50,350 bases of DNA from Enterococcus sp. PF1-24 (GTDB lineage Bacteria; Bacillota; Bacilli; Lactobacillales; Enterococcaceae): NCBI RefSeq assembly GCF_029893325.1, contig NZ_JARXWL010000023.1, forward strand, positions 1 to 50,350, written 5' to 3'. The notes beneath the pieces were generated by a model that made no database searches, was not told the DNA's origin, and was given only the letters and a program-made list of their open reading frames with translations. Both the position numbers and the translations under genes were made by a program. Positions 27,014-37,691 of this stretch are shown one piece after another; the stretch's first letter is position 1, and each line of letters begins with the position of its first letter.

Positions 27014-29212
27014 TTGCTAGGTAAAATCCTTTTGCAATATCGACAAAAGATGGGGCGATTCTTTTTCCCAGTAATTTATGGTTTATTTGCTTTATTCTTA
27101 CTATTAATTATGTATGGCAGTGTAGAGCCTAAGACAGTTAATTATTCTGAAGGGCAAGTTGCCGAAGAAAGCATTCGTGCTAATAAAACAATTGAAAACG
27201 TAACTGCTACCGAGCAAAAACGCAAGTTAGCTAGTGAAGCAGTGACGCCTGAATATACTTATCAAGAAGACTTAGCCAAAGAACAACAAGAAAAGGTTCA
27301 AAAGCTCTTTGACTTGATTGAAGAAACAAATTTGCAGATTAATGAAACTTATGAAAAAGAAAAAGCTAATGCCAAAGGGAATGAAACAATCCCACAACCA
27401 ACCCTAGATGGACGAATTGCGGCTTTAAAGAAAACTTTTGAATCATCCACCGATGAGCAAATCAATTTCTATCAAAATCTGCCAGCAACTTTTTATGAGA
27501 GTGTTTTCAGTTTGACAGATGATGAATTGCAAGAATTAGAAGAACTTACAATTTCTAAACTTTCAGAAACCATGAGTTCACGCATTCGTGAAAATGATTT
27601 AGCAACAATCAGACAAGAAACTTTAGGCCAACTAGAGAGTATTGAACTAACTGATATACAACGGCAAGCGATTACTGATTTATTGGATAGCAGTATTATC
27701 GCCAATGAGTTTTTAAATGAAAAACGGACGGAAGAAATGCGTAAAGAAGCGATGGATGCCGTTCAATCCGTCATGATTTTTCAAGGGGAAGTCATTGTTC
27801 GTGAAGGAAATCAAATTGATGCAATTGCCTTAGATAAATTAGCCCTGTTAGGGATGACTAACCGCAGTCCGTCAGTCTTTCCAGTCGTTGCTTTAGTTTT
27901 AGCAATTGCTTTACAATTAGTTGTATTAATTTACTTTTCCCGTCAGTTAGATGAAGAACGAAGGATTAGTTTTGTGGTTTTCTATGTATTTACGATGATT
28001 TTAAGTGTTTCGCTAATTAAATTATTCCAAGTGTTTGATACGGATGATTTAACGAATATTCCGCTATTTTTTCCAGCAGCCTTTACACCGTTAGTTTTAA
28101 GCTTCTTTGTTAATCGGCGAGCGGGAATTATCAGTGCTTTATTTCAAGCGTTATTTGCGATGTTTATTCATTATCAATCTGCCGGCACTAACTTGTTAAC
28201 GGTAGTGATTATGATTTATGCCTTTTCTGGTTTGTTAGCGGCTGTTGTTAAGCGGGAACGAATCGTTGAGCAAGGTTTTTCAGCGGCTATGTGGGTCATT
28301 ATTTTTCCAATGATTATGATTATTACTTTAGTAGTTTATCAAGGGATGTCTTTTGAAGAAAGCTCAACCTGGATGACCTTAGTTTGTGGCTTTGTCGGTT
28401 GTAGCTTATCTTACTTATTTACAATGGGCTTACATCCTTATATTGAACAGCTATTGAATGATGATAGTGTGTTAGCTTTAAATGAATTGAGCAACCCCAA
28501 TCATCCGCTGTTAAAACAGTTGTTAGAAGAAGCACCGGGAACATATCATCACAGCATGATGGTAGCCAATTTAAGCGCTAATGCCGTAGCGGAAATTGGT
28601 GGCAAAAGTTTATTAACTCGTGTAGCTTGTTACTATCATGATATCGGTAAAATTAAACACGCTAATTTCTTTGTAGAAAATTTACCAAGCGGGGCAGAAA
28701 ATCCCCATAACTTTTTATTACCAGAAGATAGTAAACAAATTATTTTTGGTCATGTGATTGATGGGGCGAAAATTTTAGAAGAAGCAGGCATGCCACAAAT
28801 GGTAGTAGATATTTGCTACCAACATCATGGCACGACTTTAATGAGCTTCTTTTATGTCAAAGCAAAAGAACGTAATCCTGAAGTAAAAGAAGAAGATTTC
28901 CGTTACCCCGGACCTAAACCACAATGCAAAGAAGCTGGTGTAGTCAGTATTGCTGATAGTTGTGAAGCTGCTGTACGGGCGATGGATAATCCAACTAATG
29001 AAAAAATTGAAGAATTTGTTCATCAATTAATTGAAAAACGAATTCTTGATGGTCAATTAGATGAAAGTGGCTTAACTTTAGGGGAAATTCGCCAAGTTGA
29101 AAAATCTTTAATTAATGGTTTAGCCAGTACCTTCCATTCACGAATTAAATATCCGAAAATGAAATCGGAAGCGGAACAAATGAAGAAGGAACAAGAAAGA
29201 AGTGAAGATTAG
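27014..29212 (+). CDS. pgpH: 7TM-HD cyclic-di-AMP phosphodiesterase PgpH (YqfF family)
   Basis: This 732-residue membrane enzyme belongs to a family known to hydrolyse cyclic di-AMP. One N-terminal membrane segment (about 15-35) is followed by an extracellular domain (about 40-285) with many Glu and Gln. Seven membrane segments (about 290-490) lead to a cytoplasmic HD domain (about 495-700), with [10 protein letters not shown] near residue 540. The start is TTG 27014, 7 nt after AGGAGG (27001-27006); the in-frame ATG at 26996 sits in the T-run of the hairpin and before that site. Its stop overlaps the ybeY start by 1 nt. Confidence 0.95.
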   Translation: MLGKILLQYRQKMGRFFFPVIYGLFALFLLLIMYGSVEPKTVNYSEGQVAEESIRANKTIENVTATEQKRKLASEAVTPEYTYQEDLAKEQQEKVQKLFDLIEETNLQINETYEKEKANAKGNETIPQPTLDGRIAALKKTFESSTDEQINFYQNLPATFYESVFSLTDDELQELEELTISKLSETMSSRIRENDLATIRQETLGQLESIELTDIQRQAITDLLDSSIIANEFLNEKRTEEMRKEAMDAVQSVMIFQGEVIVREGNQIDAIALDKLALLGMTNRSPSVFPVVALVLAIALQLVVLIYFSRQLDEERRISFVVFYVFTMILSVSLIKLFQVFDTDDLTNIPLFFPAAFTPLVLSFFVNRRAGIISALFQALFAMFIHYQSAGTNLLTVVIMIYAFSGLLAAVVKRERIVEQGFSAAMWVIIFPMIMIITLVVYQGMSFEESSTWMTLVCGFVGCSLSYLFTMGLHPYIEQLLNDDSVLALNELSNPNHPLLKQLLEEAPGTYHHSMMVANLSANAVAEIGGKSLLTRVACYYHDIGKIKHANFFVENLPSGAENPHNFLLPEDSKQIIFGHVIDGAKILEEAGMPQMVVDICYQHHGTTLMSFFYVKAKERNPEVKEEDFRYPGPKPQCKEAGVVSIADSCEAAVRAMDNPTNEKIEEFVHQLIEKRILDGQLDESGLTLGEIRQVEKSLINGLASTFHSRIKYPKMKSEAEQMKKEQERSED

Positions 29213-29691
29213 TGGATGTAACTTTTATTGATGAAACACAAAAAGTTTCTCAAGCAGAAATAGCTGATATAGATAGTCTGTTGCAATTTGCAGCAGCGCA
29301 TCTACATTTGCCAGAAGATGCAGAAATGTCAGTAACTTTTATGGATAACGCAGCGATTCAAGTGATTAATCGCGAGTATCGTGATAAAGATGCACCGACA
29401 GATGTCATCAGTTTTGCATTGGAAGAAACGGGCGAAGATGAGTTAGCCATCATTTTTGATGAAGAAGATGAAGTTGGCTTGCCAAGAGTTTTAGGAGATA
29501 TTATGATTTCTATTGAACGAGCTGCTGAGCAAGCGGAAGAATACGGTCATTCTTATGAGCGAGAACTAGGCTTTTTAGCTGTTCATGGTTTTCTTCATAT
29601 CAATGGCTACGACCACATGACTCCTGAGGATGAGGCGGAAATGTTTGGGTTACAAAAGGAGATTTTGGAAGCTTATGGACTCAAAAGATAA
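29212..29691 (+). CDS. ybeY: Endoribonuclease YbeY
   Basis: This zinc-dependent RNase takes part in 16S rRNA maturation and ribosome quality control. It has 159 residues with the metal motif H125-GFL-H129-INGYD-H135. The start is GTG 29212, which overlaps the pgpH stop by one base, so translation is probably coupled. Its 3' end overlaps dgkA by 17 nt. The phoH-pgpH-ybeY-dgkA-era order is conserved in Firmicutes. Confidence 0.96.
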   Translation: MDVTFIDETQKVSQAEIADIDSLLQFAAAHLHLPEDAEMSVTFMDNAAIQVINREYRDKDAPTDVISFALEETGEDELAIIFDEEDEVGLPRVLGDIMISIERAAEQAEEYGHSYERELGFLAVHGFLHINGYDHMTPEDEAEMFGLQKEILEAYGLKR

Positions 29692-30079
29692 AAACACCCA
29701 AAAAAATAAGTTTTTTGTGGCTTCAGTCGAATTTGCGATTCAAGGACTTAAAACAGTTGTAAAAGAAGAACGCAATATGCGTAAGCATGTTTTCGTGGGT
29801 ATTTTAGTAATTCTTGCAAGTTTTATTTTCAAATTAAACTTGCAAGAATGGCTGTGGATTTTATTAGCAGTTTTTTTAGTGATTGTGATGGAAATCGTCA
29901 ATACAACTTTTGAAAATGTGGTTGATATGGTGACTAATTATCATTTTCATCCCATTGGCAAAAGGGTTAAAGATATGGCCGCTGGTGCCGTTTTACTAAC
30001 TTCTTTTTTTGCAGCTGTGGTTGGGGTAATTATCTTTTTACCAAAAGTTTGGTTACTGCTTCAAAATTGGATTAAATAA
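29675..30079 (+). CDS. dgkA: Diacylglycerol/undecaprenol kinase
   Basis: This small integral membrane kinase of 134 residues has three membrane segments after a short basic N-terminus. The family motif lies in [14 protein letters not shown] and in [14 protein letters not shown]. Gram-positive members mainly phosphorylate undecaprenol, feeding the lipid carrier pool for the cell wall. The start is ATG 29675 ([10 protein letters not shown]), inside the end of ybeY; the longer frame from 29630 is in the ybeY coding region. Confidence 0.95.
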   Translation: MDSKDKNTQKNKFFVASVEFAIQGLKTVVKEERNMRKHVFVGILVILASFIFKLNLQEWLWILLAVFLVIVMEIVNTTFENVVDMVTNYHFHPIGKRVKDMAAGAVLLTSFFAAVVGVIIFLPKVWLLLQNWIK

Positions 30080-30106
30080 AAATATAGAATAGTGGGAATA
30101 ATAAAT

Positions 30107-31006
30107 ATGGTAGAACATAAATCAGGTTTTGTGGCGATTATCGGTCGTCCAAATGTGGGTAAATCAACTTTGCTAAATCGCATCGTAGGACAAAAAATTG
30201 CGATTATGAGTGATAAAGCACAAACAACACGAAATAAAATTCAGGGGGTCTACACGACGCCTGAAGCACAATTAATCTTTATTGACACGCCTGGGATTCA
30301 TAAACCTAAACATCGTTTAGGGGATTTTATGGTGGAGACAGCCTACAGTGCTTTAAGAGAAGTCGATGTGGTGTTATTTATGATTAATGCCGATCAAAAA
30401 CGTGGACGTGGCGACGATTTCATCATAGAACGTTTGCGAAATGTTGAAGCACCAGTCTTTTTAGTCATTAACAAAATTGATAAAATCCATCCTGATAAAT
30501 TATTGGAAATTATTGAAGATTATTCTCAACAAATGAATTTTGCTGAAGTCGTGCCAATTTCTGCCACAGAAGGCAATAATGTGGAACACTTGATGTCAAC
30601 TTTGGTAAGTGAAATGCCAGAAGGACCACAATATTTCCCGGATGATCAAGTAACCGACCATCCAGAGTATTTTATTGTTTCTGAATTAGTCAGAGAAAAA
30701 GTGCTTTTGTTAACCCGTGATGAAGTCCCGCATTCAGTAGCGGTAGTTGTCGATTCAATGAAAAGAAATGAGAACGATAAAGTTCAAATTCAAGCTACCA
30801 TTATCGTTGAAAGAGATAGTCAAAAAGGCATTATCATCGGTAAAGGTGGCAAAATGCTGAAAAATATCGGTACACAAGCTCGTAAAGATATTGAAAATTT
30901 ACTAGGTGATAAAGTCTATCTTGAATTATGGGTTAAAGTTCAAAAAGATTGGCGAGATAAACAAATTTATTTGCAAGACTTTGGTTATCGGAAAGACGAG
31001 TATTAA
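30107..31006 (+). CDS. era: GTPase Era
   Basis: This GTPase assembles the 30S subunit and binds the 16S rRNA 3' end. It has 299 residues. The G1 motif GRPNVGKS is at 13-20, DTPG and NKID follow, and a C-terminal KH domain lies at about 205-285 ([15 protein letters not shown]). The start is ATG 30107; the GTG at 30092 lies 15 nt upstream in frame but overlaps the likely ribosome binding site (GTGGGA). It follows dgkA by 27 nt. Confidence 0.97.
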   Translation: MVEHKSGFVAIIGRPNVGKSTLLNRIVGQKIAIMSDKAQTTRNKIQGVYTTPEAQLIFIDTPGIHKPKHRLGDFMVETAYSALREVDVVLFMINADQKRGRGDDFIIERLRNVEAPVFLVINKIDKIHPDKLLEIIEDYSQQMNFAEVVPISATEGNNVEHLMSTLVSEMPEGPQYFPDDQVTDHPEYFIVSELVREKVLLLTRDEVPHSVAVVVDSMKRNENDKVQIQATIIVERDSQKGIIIGKGGKMLKNIGTQARKDIENLLGDKVYLELWVKVQKDWRDKQIYLQDFGYRKDEY

Positions 31007-31089
31007 TAAAACAGTTAACCAGTAAAGTTGTGTTTAAAATCATAATTTTGCTGGTATTAAATTATTTAGCGGAAAGAAGGTGCGGCAGG

Positions 31090-31857
31090 ATGGCTAATTT
31101 TATTGAATCGAAAGGTTTAATTCTTTTTTCAAAAGATCATAAAGAAAAAGATAAACTAGTTAAAATTTTTACGGAATCAGCAGGGAAGATGATGTTTTAT
31201 GTCAAAGGCGCTCATCGTAAAAATAATCCTTTAACACCTGCCTTATTACCTTTTACTGAAGCCGTCTACTTTGGCGATTTCCGCAGTGACGGTTTATCTT
31301 TTCTGAATGGTGCTAAAGAAATTACCGCCTTTCGTAAGATTCAAGAAGATATTTTTATTAGTGCTTATGCAACTTATTTATTGGCGCTAACGGATGCTGC
31401 TATTGAGGATCGGACATATGATCCGCATTTGTATAGTTTTTTAAAGCAGTCTTTACAAATGATGAATGAGGGGTATGATGAAGAAATTATTACCAATATT
31501 TTTGAAGTGCAGCTATTAAATCGTTTTGGTGTTTCGCCCAACTGGACGAATTGCGCGATTTGTGGAGAAACTCACGGAAAATTTGATTATTCAGTCAAAT
31601 ACCATGGGGTTTTATGTGAGCGTCACTGGTTACAAGATCCGCACCGTTTTCATAGCAATCCGCGAGCTGTTCATTTTTTACGTATGTTTTCAGGGATTAC
31701 TTTAGATAAAATTGAAAATATTTCACTACAAACAGAAACGAAAGAAAGTATTCGGCAGTTGCTAGATCAACTTTATGATGAATATGTGGGGATTCATTTA
31801 AAGAGTAAAAAATTTATTGACCAAATGAAAACTTGGCAAGATGTTTTAAAAAAATAA
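31090..31857 (+). CDS. recO: DNA repair protein RecO
   Basis: RecO helps load RecA at gaps together with RecF and RecR. It has 255 residues, the usual size. An N-terminal OB fold (ESKGLILFSKDHKEKDKLVKI) is followed by a helical domain. A zinc motif C155-AI-C158 is completed by C176 and H179. The start is ATG 31090, after GAAAGAAGGTG; a GTG at 31030 would add a hydrophobic stretch foreign to the family. It ends the phoH-to-recO cluster. Confidence 0.95.
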   Translation: MANFIESKGLILFSKDHKEKDKLVKIFTESAGKMMFYVKGAHRKNNPLTPALLPFTEAVYFGDFRSDGLSFLNGAKEITAFRKIQEDIFISAYATYLLALTDAAIEDRTYDPHLYSFLKQSLQMMNEGYDEEIITNIFEVQLLNRFGVSPNWTNCAICGETHGKFDYSVKYHGVLCERHWLQDPHRFHSNPRAVHFLRMFSGITLDKIENISLQTETKESIRQLLDQLYDEYVGIHLKSKKFIDQMKTWQDVLKK

Positions 31858-31910
31858 GCAATATTTAACAGAACCAACAGAGAGTTGCTAAATATTGCTT
31901 ATTTTTATTT
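31857..31910. terminator. Bidirectional terminator between recO and the oxidase-family gene
   Basis: AGCAATATTTA (31857-31867) pairs with TAAATATTGCT (31889-31899), followed by a T-rich tail. A/T-rich flanks on both sides suit both converging genes. Confidence 0.8.
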
Positions 31911-32372
31911 TTCCATAGGAATATTGGCTTTGGCGGTATAACTTGTAAGTTCGACTTTAATCACGCCAGTCCGCTTAATCATCGCTTCAGGGATAGCATC
32001 AAAACTATGATCTTTGGCAGCGTGAGCCATCAATTTTTCTAAGGCATGTTTTTTCTCTGTTAAGTCTTCAACAATCGTAGCTGTACCATAGCCGATTAAA
32101 CTTTTATAACCATAAGAATAATGAGCGGCAGTCTGGCCACCATCAATCAAATGATGATCAATGTCGATTTCAACACAGACATGATTGTTGGCGGTGATGC
32201 AATCAATTTTTTTACCAACTGTGGCACCGTGAAGATAAAAGGTTAACTGTTTCTCTTGCCACTGATAACCGTAATTAACCGGCAAAATATAAGGATATTT
32301 TTCATCAAATAAAGCTAAACGTAAAACTTGTGCTTCTTCAACAATTGCTGCGATATCATTAAAATCTGTCAC
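31905..32372 (-). CDS. Pyridoxamine 5'-phosphate oxidase-family (NimA-like) flavoprotein, N-terminal frame disrupted
   Basis: This 155-residue protein has the split-barrel flavin-binding fold (LRLALFDEKYPYILPVNYGY, then FYLHGATVGKKID). Substrates in this family vary and cannot be named. The frame starts at GTG 32372 with no good ribosome binding site. A well-placed AAGGAAGGTG lies instead before ATG 32392 in another frame, which stops after seven codons. One extra A in the A5 run (32380-32384, minus strand) would join the two as MRRKNREVTDFNDI, which fits the family's usual N-terminus. So this is probably a deletion in a homopolymer or a sequencing error. The gene may be damaged or start late. 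Confidence 0.75.
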   Translation of the reverse strand: MTDFNDIAAIVEEAQVLRLALFDEKYPYILPVNYGYQWQEKQLTFYLHGATVGKKIDCITANNHVCVEIDIDHHLIDGGQTAAHYSYGYKSLIGYGTATIVEDLTEKKHALEKLMAHAAKDHSFDAIPEAMIKRTGVIKVELTSYTAKANIPMEK

Positions 32373-32392
32373 TTCCCGATTTTTCTTCTCAT

Positions 32393-32494
32393 ACTAAACA
32401 CCTTCCTTTTTTTATAGTATAGCGAAGTTTTTTGAAAAATGCTAAAAAAATTATGGTCAAAAATGAAAATCTTTCATTTTTTCAATGAAACTAT
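32393..32494. other. Divergent intergenic region with AT-rich hairpin
   Basis: The gap between the oxidase-family gene and the glycine T-box holds an inverted repeat: AAAAATGAAA and TTTCATTTTT around ATC (about 32459-32481). It may be an operator or an incidental AT-rich dyad. Confidence 0.35.
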
Positions 32495-32523
32495 TTGACA
32501 ATCAGCACTTTTCAGACTATGAT
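32495..32523 (+). promoter_or_regulatory. Sigma-A promoter of glyQ-glyS
   Basis: TTGACA (32495-32500) and TATGAT (32518-32523) are 17 nt apart and lead into the glycine T-box. Confidence 0.88.
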
Positions 32524-32534
32524 AAAAATAATTA

Positions 32535-32726
32535 AATCATGCGTTTAAGCAAGCACAGTAGAAAGTCAGGCAGTTTTAGCGAGTTCGGGAGAGTGAGAGC
32601 CGAATACTAGCAGCTTTTGAAGGGGCACTTGTGAGCATATCAGAATGAAGCTGCCGATTATCAATCGGAAGTAGGGTGGAACCGCGAATTTATCGTCCCT
32701 ATGTCGTAATGACATAGGGATTTTTT
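32535..32726 (+). ncRNA. T-box leader of glyQ-glyS (glycine specifier)
   Basis: This is a compact glycyl-type T-box without stems II/IIA, as in known glyQS leaders. The specifier GGC is at 32624-32626, followed by ACTTGTGAGC. The T-box AGGGTGGAACCGCG is at 32673-32686. The terminator stem TCCCTATGTC (32696-32705) with GACATAGGGA (32711-32720) ends in six Ts. Uncharged tRNA-Gly turns on the synthetase genes downstream. The 5' end is approximate. Confidence 0.95.
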
Positions 32727-32754
32727 ATGTTTTCAGAAAGGGAGAGTAGTAAAA

Positions 32755-33675
32755 ATGACAAAAAAATTAACTGTTCAAGAAATGATTTTAACTTTGCAAA
32801 AATTTTGGTCAGAAAATGGCTGTATGTTAATGCAAGCCTATGATACAGAAAAAGGGGCGGGGACTATGAGCCCTTATACGTTTTTACGAGCAATCGGCCC
32901 TGAGCCTTGGAATGCTGCTTACGTAGAGCCTTCACGTCGCCCTGCCGATGGTCGTTATGGCGAAAATCCTAACCGACTATATCAACATCACCAATTTCAA
33001 GTAGTCATGAAACCATCACCAGAAAATATTCAAGAATTATATTTAGAAAGTTTACGCTTATTAGGAATTGACCCATTAGAGCACGATATTCGTTTTGTTG
33101 AAGATAACTGGGAAAATCCTTCAATGGGTTGCGCTGGTTTAGGTTGGGAAGTTTGGCTAAACGGCATGGAAATTACGCAATTTACTTATTTCCAACAAGT
33201 TGGCGGCTTGCCTTGTAAACCAGTAACTTCTGAAATCACTTATGGTTTAGAGCGCTTGGCTTCATATATTCAAGAAGTTGAAAGTGTTTATGATTTGCAA
33301 TGGTCAGATACCGTTAAATATGGTGAAATTTTCACACAACCAGAATATGAACATTCTAAATATTCTTTTGAAATTAGTGACCAAGAATTATTGTTAGGTA
33401 ACTTTGAACGGTTTGAAGCCGAAGCAAAACGTTGTATTGCTGAAAACTTAGTTCATCCAGCTTACGATTATATTTTAAAATGTAGCCATACTTTTAATTT
33501 ATTAGATGCTCGTGGCGCTGTTTCCGTAACGGAACGAGCAGGCTACTTAGCGAGAATCCGGAATATGGCAAAATCAGTAGCGAAAATTTTCGTTGCTGAA
33601 CGGGAAAAATTGGCTTATCCACTTTTAGATCGCCAAACAGCAGAAGCATTACTTGCTAATAAGGAGGAAAAATAA
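32755..33675 (+). CDS. glyQ: Glycine--tRNA ligase alpha subunit
   Basis: This is the catalytic alpha subunit of the tetrameric bacterial glycyl-tRNA synthetase, 306 residues. Family sequences such as [20 protein letters not shown] and [17 protein letters not shown] are present. It needs GlyS for tRNA binding; glyS begins 1 nt after its stop. GGGAGAG lies before the ATG. The glycine T-box controls both genes. Confidence 0.98.
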   Translation: MTKKLTVQEMILTLQKFWSENGCMLMQAYDTEKGAGTMSPYTFLRAIGPEPWNAAYVEPSRRPADGRYGENPNRLYQHHQFQVVMKPSPENIQELYLESLRLLGIDPLEHDIRFVEDNWENPSMGCAGLGWEVWLNGMEITQFTYFQQVGGLPCKPVTSEITYGLERLASYIQEVESVYDLQWSDTVKYGEIFTQPEYEHSKYSFEISDQELLLGNFERFEAEAKRCIAENLVHPAYDYILKCSHTFNLLDARGAVSVTERAGYLARIRNMAKSVAKIFVAEREKLAYPLLDRQTAEALLANKEEK

Positions 33676-33676
33676 A

Positions 33677-35752
33677 ATGGCTAAAAACTTTTTATTAGAA
33701 ATTGGCTTGGAAGAAATGCCCGCTCATGTGGTTACACCAACCATCAAACAATTAACCGATAAAGTAGCTAAATTTTTAGCTGAAAATCGTTTAACTTACG
33801 ATACAATTGAAGTTTTTTCAACACCAAGACGATTAGCTATAAAAATCGTTAATCTACCTGAAAAACAGGCGGATACCCAAGAAGAAGTGAAAGGACCTGC
33901 TAAAAAGATTGCTTTAGACGCAGAAGGCAATTGGTCAAAATCCGCCGAAGGTTTTGTGCGAGGGCAAGGTTTAACGACTGATGATATTACTTTTAAAGAA
34001 ATCAAAGGCGTGGAGTATGTTTATGTCACTAAATTTGAATCCGGTCGCAATGTTCAAGAGGTTTTAGCAGGCTTAGCAACCGTTATTTTAAGTTTAACTT
34101 TCCCTGTAACGATGCACTGGGCTAATTACGATTTAGCTTATATTCGCCCAATTCATTGGTTAGTAGCTTTATTAGATGACGAAATCATTCCTTTTGAAAT
34201 TTTAGATATTAAAACAAGTAATACTTCACGAGGACATCGTTTCTTAGGGAAAACAGTTACGATTAATCATGCGGATGAATATCAGGCTAAAATGGCTGAA
34301 CAATTTGTAATTGTTGATGCGAAAGAACGAAAAGATTTAATTCGTCAACAAATTGCTGAAATCGCTGAAGCCAATCATTGGCAAGTGGTTTTGGATGAAG
34401 ATTTATTGGAAGAAGTTAACAATTTGGTGGAGTACCCAACTGCTTTTGTGGGTAACTTTGACGAAAAATATTTAAGTGTACCAGAAGAAGTTTTAGTAAC
34501 TTCAATGAAAGAGCATCAACGCTACTTTGAAATAAGAAATAGCCAAGGTTTGTTGTTGCCACATTTTATTTCTGTTCGTAATGGCGACAAAGTTAAAATT
34601 GACAATGTGATTAAAGGCAATGAAAAAGTTTTAATTGCTCGTTTAGAAGATGCCGAATTTTTCTTTGAAGAAGATAAAAAAATCACAATTGCTACTTGTG
34701 TGGAAAAATTAAAATCAGTAACTTTCCATGAAAAAATTGGCAATATTTATGAAAAAATGCAACGAACTTCAGTGATTGCTGCTTTAATCGGTGAACAAGT
34801 TGGTTTATCTGCAACTGAATTGGCTGATTTACAAAGAGCATCTGAAATTTATAAATTTGACTTAGTGACCAATATGGTGGGCGAGTTCCCTGAGTTACAA
34901 GGGATTATGGGCGAAAAATATGCCTTATTGCAAGGAGAAAATCCCGCTGTTGCGCAAGCTATCCGTGAACACTATCAACCAATCTCAAGTGAAGGTGAAC
35001 TGCCTGAATCAGCTATTGGTGCTGTTTTAGCGATTGCTGATAAACTGGATAGTGTTTTAACTTTCTTTGCAGTAGACATGATTCCAAGTGGTTCTAATGA
35101 CCCTTATGCTTTGAGAAGACAAGCTTATGGTGTTATTCGGATTATTGAAGCCAAGGGTTGGCGCTTCCCGTTAAGAGGTTTACAAGAACAAATCAATGAA
35201 GTGATTAATGCTGATGAAGAACGTTTTGGTATTCAACTACCTGCTGGTCAAACGGAAGTAATTGACTTCATTAAAGCCCGTATCCGTCAATTTTTATCAA
35301 CGAAAAGCGTGCGTCACGATGTGATTGATGCAATTTTAGCCGCTGAGCATGATGATTTAATGCGTTCTTTCAGTTCAGCTAGCATTTTGAAAGAGCATTT
35401 AACTGATGAAGATTTCCGCCCATCCGTTGAAGCTTTAACAAGAGTCTTGAACTTAGCGAAAAAAGCTGAAGATACTAACTTTTTAGAAGTCGATCCTAAG
35501 TTGTTTGAAAACGGTGCTGAAAACGAATTGTTTGAAGCTGTTGCAAAAGCTGAAGCTGATTTTGCTACTCAAACAATTGCTGAAAATTATCGAACTTTAC
35601 GAGATTTACGTCCTTATATTGAAAAATATTTTGAAGAAACAATGGTCATGGCTGAAGATCCAGCTATTCGTAAAAATCGCTTAAATCAACTGTATAAAAT
35701 TGCTAAAATGACTTTAGCCTTAGGTAGTTTAGATTTATTGATTGTAAAATAG
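33677..35752 (+). CDS. glyS: Glycine--tRNA ligase beta subunit
   Basis: This 691-residue subunit binds tRNA-Gly and works with GlyQ. It begins [19 protein letters not shown] and includes the HD-like region and the C-terminal anticodon-binding domain (about 580-690). The start is ATG 33677, preceded by AAGGAGG at 33661-33667 inside the end of glyQ; the longer frame from TTG 33653 overlaps glyQ. Length is typical. Confidence 0.97.
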   Translation: MAKNFLLEIGLEEMPAHVVTPTIKQLTDKVAKFLAENRLTYDTIEVFSTPRRLAIKIVNLPEKQADTQEEVKGPAKKIALDAEGNWSKSAEGFVRGQGLTTDDITFKEIKGVEYVYVTKFESGRNVQEVLAGLATVILSLTFPVTMHWANYDLAYIRPIHWLVALLDDEIIPFEILDIKTSNTSRGHRFLGKTVTINHADEYQAKMAEQFVIVDAKERKDLIRQQIAEIAEANHWQVVLDEDLLEEVNNLVEYPTAFVGNFDEKYLSVPEEVLVTSMKEHQRYFEIRNSQGLLLPHFISVRNGDKVKIDNVIKGNEKVLIARLEDAEFFFEEDKKITIATCVEKLKSVTFHEKIGNIYEKMQRTSVIAALIGEQVGLSATELADLQRASEIYKFDLVTNMVGEFPELQGIMGEKYALLQGENPAVAQAIREHYQPISSEGELPESAIGAVLAIADKLDSVLTFFAVDMIPSGSNDPYALRRQAYGVIRIIEAKGWRFPLRGLQEQINEVINADEERFGIQLPAGQTEVIDFIKARIRQFLSTKSVRHDVIDAILAAEHDDLMRSFSSASILKEHLTDEDFRPSVEALTRVLNLAKKAEDTNFLEVDPKLFENGAENELFEAVAKAEADFATQTIAENYRTLRDLRPYIEKYFEETMVMAEDPAIRKNRLNQLYKIAKMTLALGSLDLLIVK

Positions 35753-35766
35753 AAAAATATAATAAG

Positions 35767-35809
35767 CCTAGTTATAAAATCTCTATGGATTTTATAACTA
35801 GGTTTTTTT
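35767..35809 (+). terminator. Terminator after glyQ-glyS
   Basis: CCTAGTTATAAAAT (35767-35780) pairs perfectly with ATTTTATAACTAGG (35789-35802), followed by seven Ts. Confidence 0.92.
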
Positions 35810-36033
35810 GTTAATAATTGATATTACTTTCGAGTGAATCATAAAGAAGATTCAAAGCAGTTAGGCACGCGAACTGGCTAAATGAATAAATTACAAAATG
35901 AGTAATAATAATAAAAGTTTCTAAATAAAATAACGACTGTTTTTAATTTTTCGGAATTATTAATTAATAACGATTAACTATTTTTGATGATAATGATATC
36001 AAGTTGTTTAGCTATATAAAATAATAGTTGTTA

Positions 36034-36062
36034 TTGAATGAGAATTGAATGTAGGTTATCAT
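36034..36062 (+). promoter_or_regulatory. Promoter candidate upstream of the palindrome
   Basis: TTGAAT (36034-36039) and TATCAT (36057-36062) are 17 nt apart. A transcript would start near 36069 and meet the palindrome with T-run within about 55 nt. Confidence 0.4.
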
Positions 36063-36091
36063 AAATAAAGTGAAGTCTAATAATAAAAAAA

Positions 36092-36123
36092 TATATACAT
36101 AATGTATATAGTCTTTTTTTTTT
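36092..36123 (+). terminator. Perfect palindrome with T-run, terminator or operator
   Basis: TATATACAT (36092-36100) and ATGTATATA (36102-36110) are perfect arms around one base, followed by ten Ts (36114-36123). No annotated gene upstream needs this terminator, because glyS already has one. It may end a short leader transcript or serve as a protein-binding dyad. Confidence 0.5.
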
Positions 36124-36163
36124 GCAAAAATGAAAAAAAGAAGAGACATAAGTGGCTTCAATT

Positions 36164-36192
36164 TTGTTAAAGAGAATGAGATAATTTATAAA
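36164..36192 (+). promoter_or_regulatory. Promoter candidate of the Mga-like gene
   Basis: TTGTTA (36164-36169) and TATAAA (36187-36192) are 17 nt apart, downstream of the palindrome and about 70 nt before the ATG. Confidence 0.5.
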
Positions 36193-36267
36193 TGTTAATT
36201 CATATTATTTATAAAGGTTTACTTATTTTCATTTTCTTAACTAGATATAAAGGAGGATAGGAATGGA

Positions 36268-37689
36268 ATGGTTCCTAATGATTTACTTGTAGATACGGAT
36301 CGATATCAATTATACATTCTGCAAACATTGGAAATAAGAAAATCTGTTTTTTGCTCCGTGGATTATTTATGTCAATTTTTAGATATTTCTAAATATAAAG
36401 TTGAGAGAAATTTAGAAGCACTTCAAGATAGTTTCCTTCAAATTGATGAAACGGCCAGTATCAGAATAGAGCCTACTGGTGAAATTACTTTGGAAGGAAT
36501 TAGCAACTTATTGCTAAAAAAAGTGAGACTGCTTTTCTTGGAAAGAAGCCCTTACTACCAAATATTTCATAATTTGATTACTTATGAAATAGGCATAGAA
36601 TCACAATTAGAATTTTTACCAGTGAGTCGTTCAAACGCCTATAAATACCAAAAAGAAATCAAAATATTATTGGATGAAGAAAAACTAAATATTACCAGAA
36701 ATAAAATTACTGGTTCAGAGTTTCAGTTAAGAAACTTTCTTTTTAATTTCTATTATGAAGTATTTAACGGAATTCGTAATCCATTTACAACCGAAATTAA
36801 AGCTATTTCCAACCGAGTAATTGAATTTTTAAAGCAGTCTCATAACGTCACCATTTCCAAAACGGTAGAGTATAAATTAATGTTCTTCATTAATATCTGG
36901 TTAACTAGAGTGAAATATACTCATTTTATAAATGAGAGCTATATGCAAGTTCAAGAAAGCAATCTCAAAGAATATTTGGAAAGACTATTGAAAGAAAATT
37001 TTTCTTTATCTCAACAAGATTGTGAAAAAGAAATCGCCTATTTCTATTTGTTTTTAGGATTAGAAGAAATTGTTTTATTTTCTGATGATGACTATCAAGT
37101 TTCAGAAAGTGAAAATACGGCTAAAGAAATAACGACTAATTTTTTACATCAGCTTGTTAAGCAGATGCATAATATCAGCCCTGAACAATATCAATTGCTT
37201 GTTGATGGACTCATGCGCATCAATAGAAGATGGTTAGTTTATCATTTTAGAGAGTCTTCTTTTATTCACAAAATACAAAATAAGTATTTTCAGGAAGTCA
37301 ATCCACAATTTGAAAAATTAGTTCGAACTTATATTGAAAGTTTAGATGAGCATTTGTTCAATAGTAATCAAGAAAAAAATAAATTATATTATGATTATTT
37401 ATTCTTCTTAATTACAAAAATTCCTGTAGAGCAATTAGAAGTGCCAATTTATGTATGTATCGATTTTTCTCATGGGAAAAGTTATAACGAGTATATAAAA
37501 ATGATGCTATATACTTTAAAAAGTATGCACATTGTTTATGAAGAAAATATTAGCTCGAAAACACAACTTTATCTTTCTGATTTTGCGATTGATAAGTTAA
37601 AGTGTGAACAAATGATTTGGAAACGTCCTCCAACACCAGATGACTGGGAAGAATTTGGTCAGTTAATGCTACAAGTTAAGGGGAATTAG
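36268..37689 (+). CDS. Mga-like transcriptional regulator
   Basis: This 473-residue cytoplasmic DNA-binding protein fits the Mga/AtxA-like group of virulence regulators. A first helix-turn-helix is at about residues 15-75 (YLCQFLDISKYKVERNLEAL) and a second at about 105-165 (LPVSRSNAYKYQKEIKILL). A helical middle resembling PTS-regulation domains leads to a C-terminal part like an EIIB domain (about 385-455, IYVCIDFSHGKSYNEYIK). Known members control surface-protein genes. This one is followed 2 nt later by a small membrane protein gene and then by a giant adhesin, so it probably regulates them. AGGAGG at 36251-36256 serves ATG 36268; ATG 36263 is out of frame. Confidence 0.85.
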   Translation: MVPNDLLVDTDRYQLYILQTLEIRKSVFCSVDYLCQFLDISKYKVERNLEALQDSFLQIDETASIRIEPTGEITLEGISNLLLKKVRLLFLERSPYYQIFHNLITYEIGIESQLEFLPVSRSNAYKYQKEIKILLDEEKLNITRNKITGSEFQLRNFLFNFYYEVFNGIRNPFTTEIKAISNRVIEFLKQSHNVTISKTVEYKLMFFINIWLTRVKYTHFINESYMQVQESNLKEYLERLLKENFSLSQQDCEKEIAYFYLFLGLEEIVLFSDDDYQVSESENTAKEITTNFLHQLVKQMHNISPEQYQLLVDGLMRINRRWLVYHFRESSFIHKIQNKYFQEVNPQFEKLVRTYIESLDEHLFNSNQEKNKLYYDYLFFLITKIPVEQLEVPIYVCIDFSHGKSYNEYIKMMLYTLKSMHIVYEENISSKTQLYLSDFAIDKLKCEQMIWKRPPTPDDWEEFGQLMLQVKGN

Positions 37690-37691
37690 TT

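Larger units (their letters stand above)
35810..36262. other. AT-rich intergenic region before the Mga-like regulator
   Basis: About 450 bp without a gene, visibly richer in A and T than the core regions. It marks the left border of the accessory adhesin locus. It holds two promoter candidates and a 19-bp palindrome with a T-run, described separately. Confidence 0.6.
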
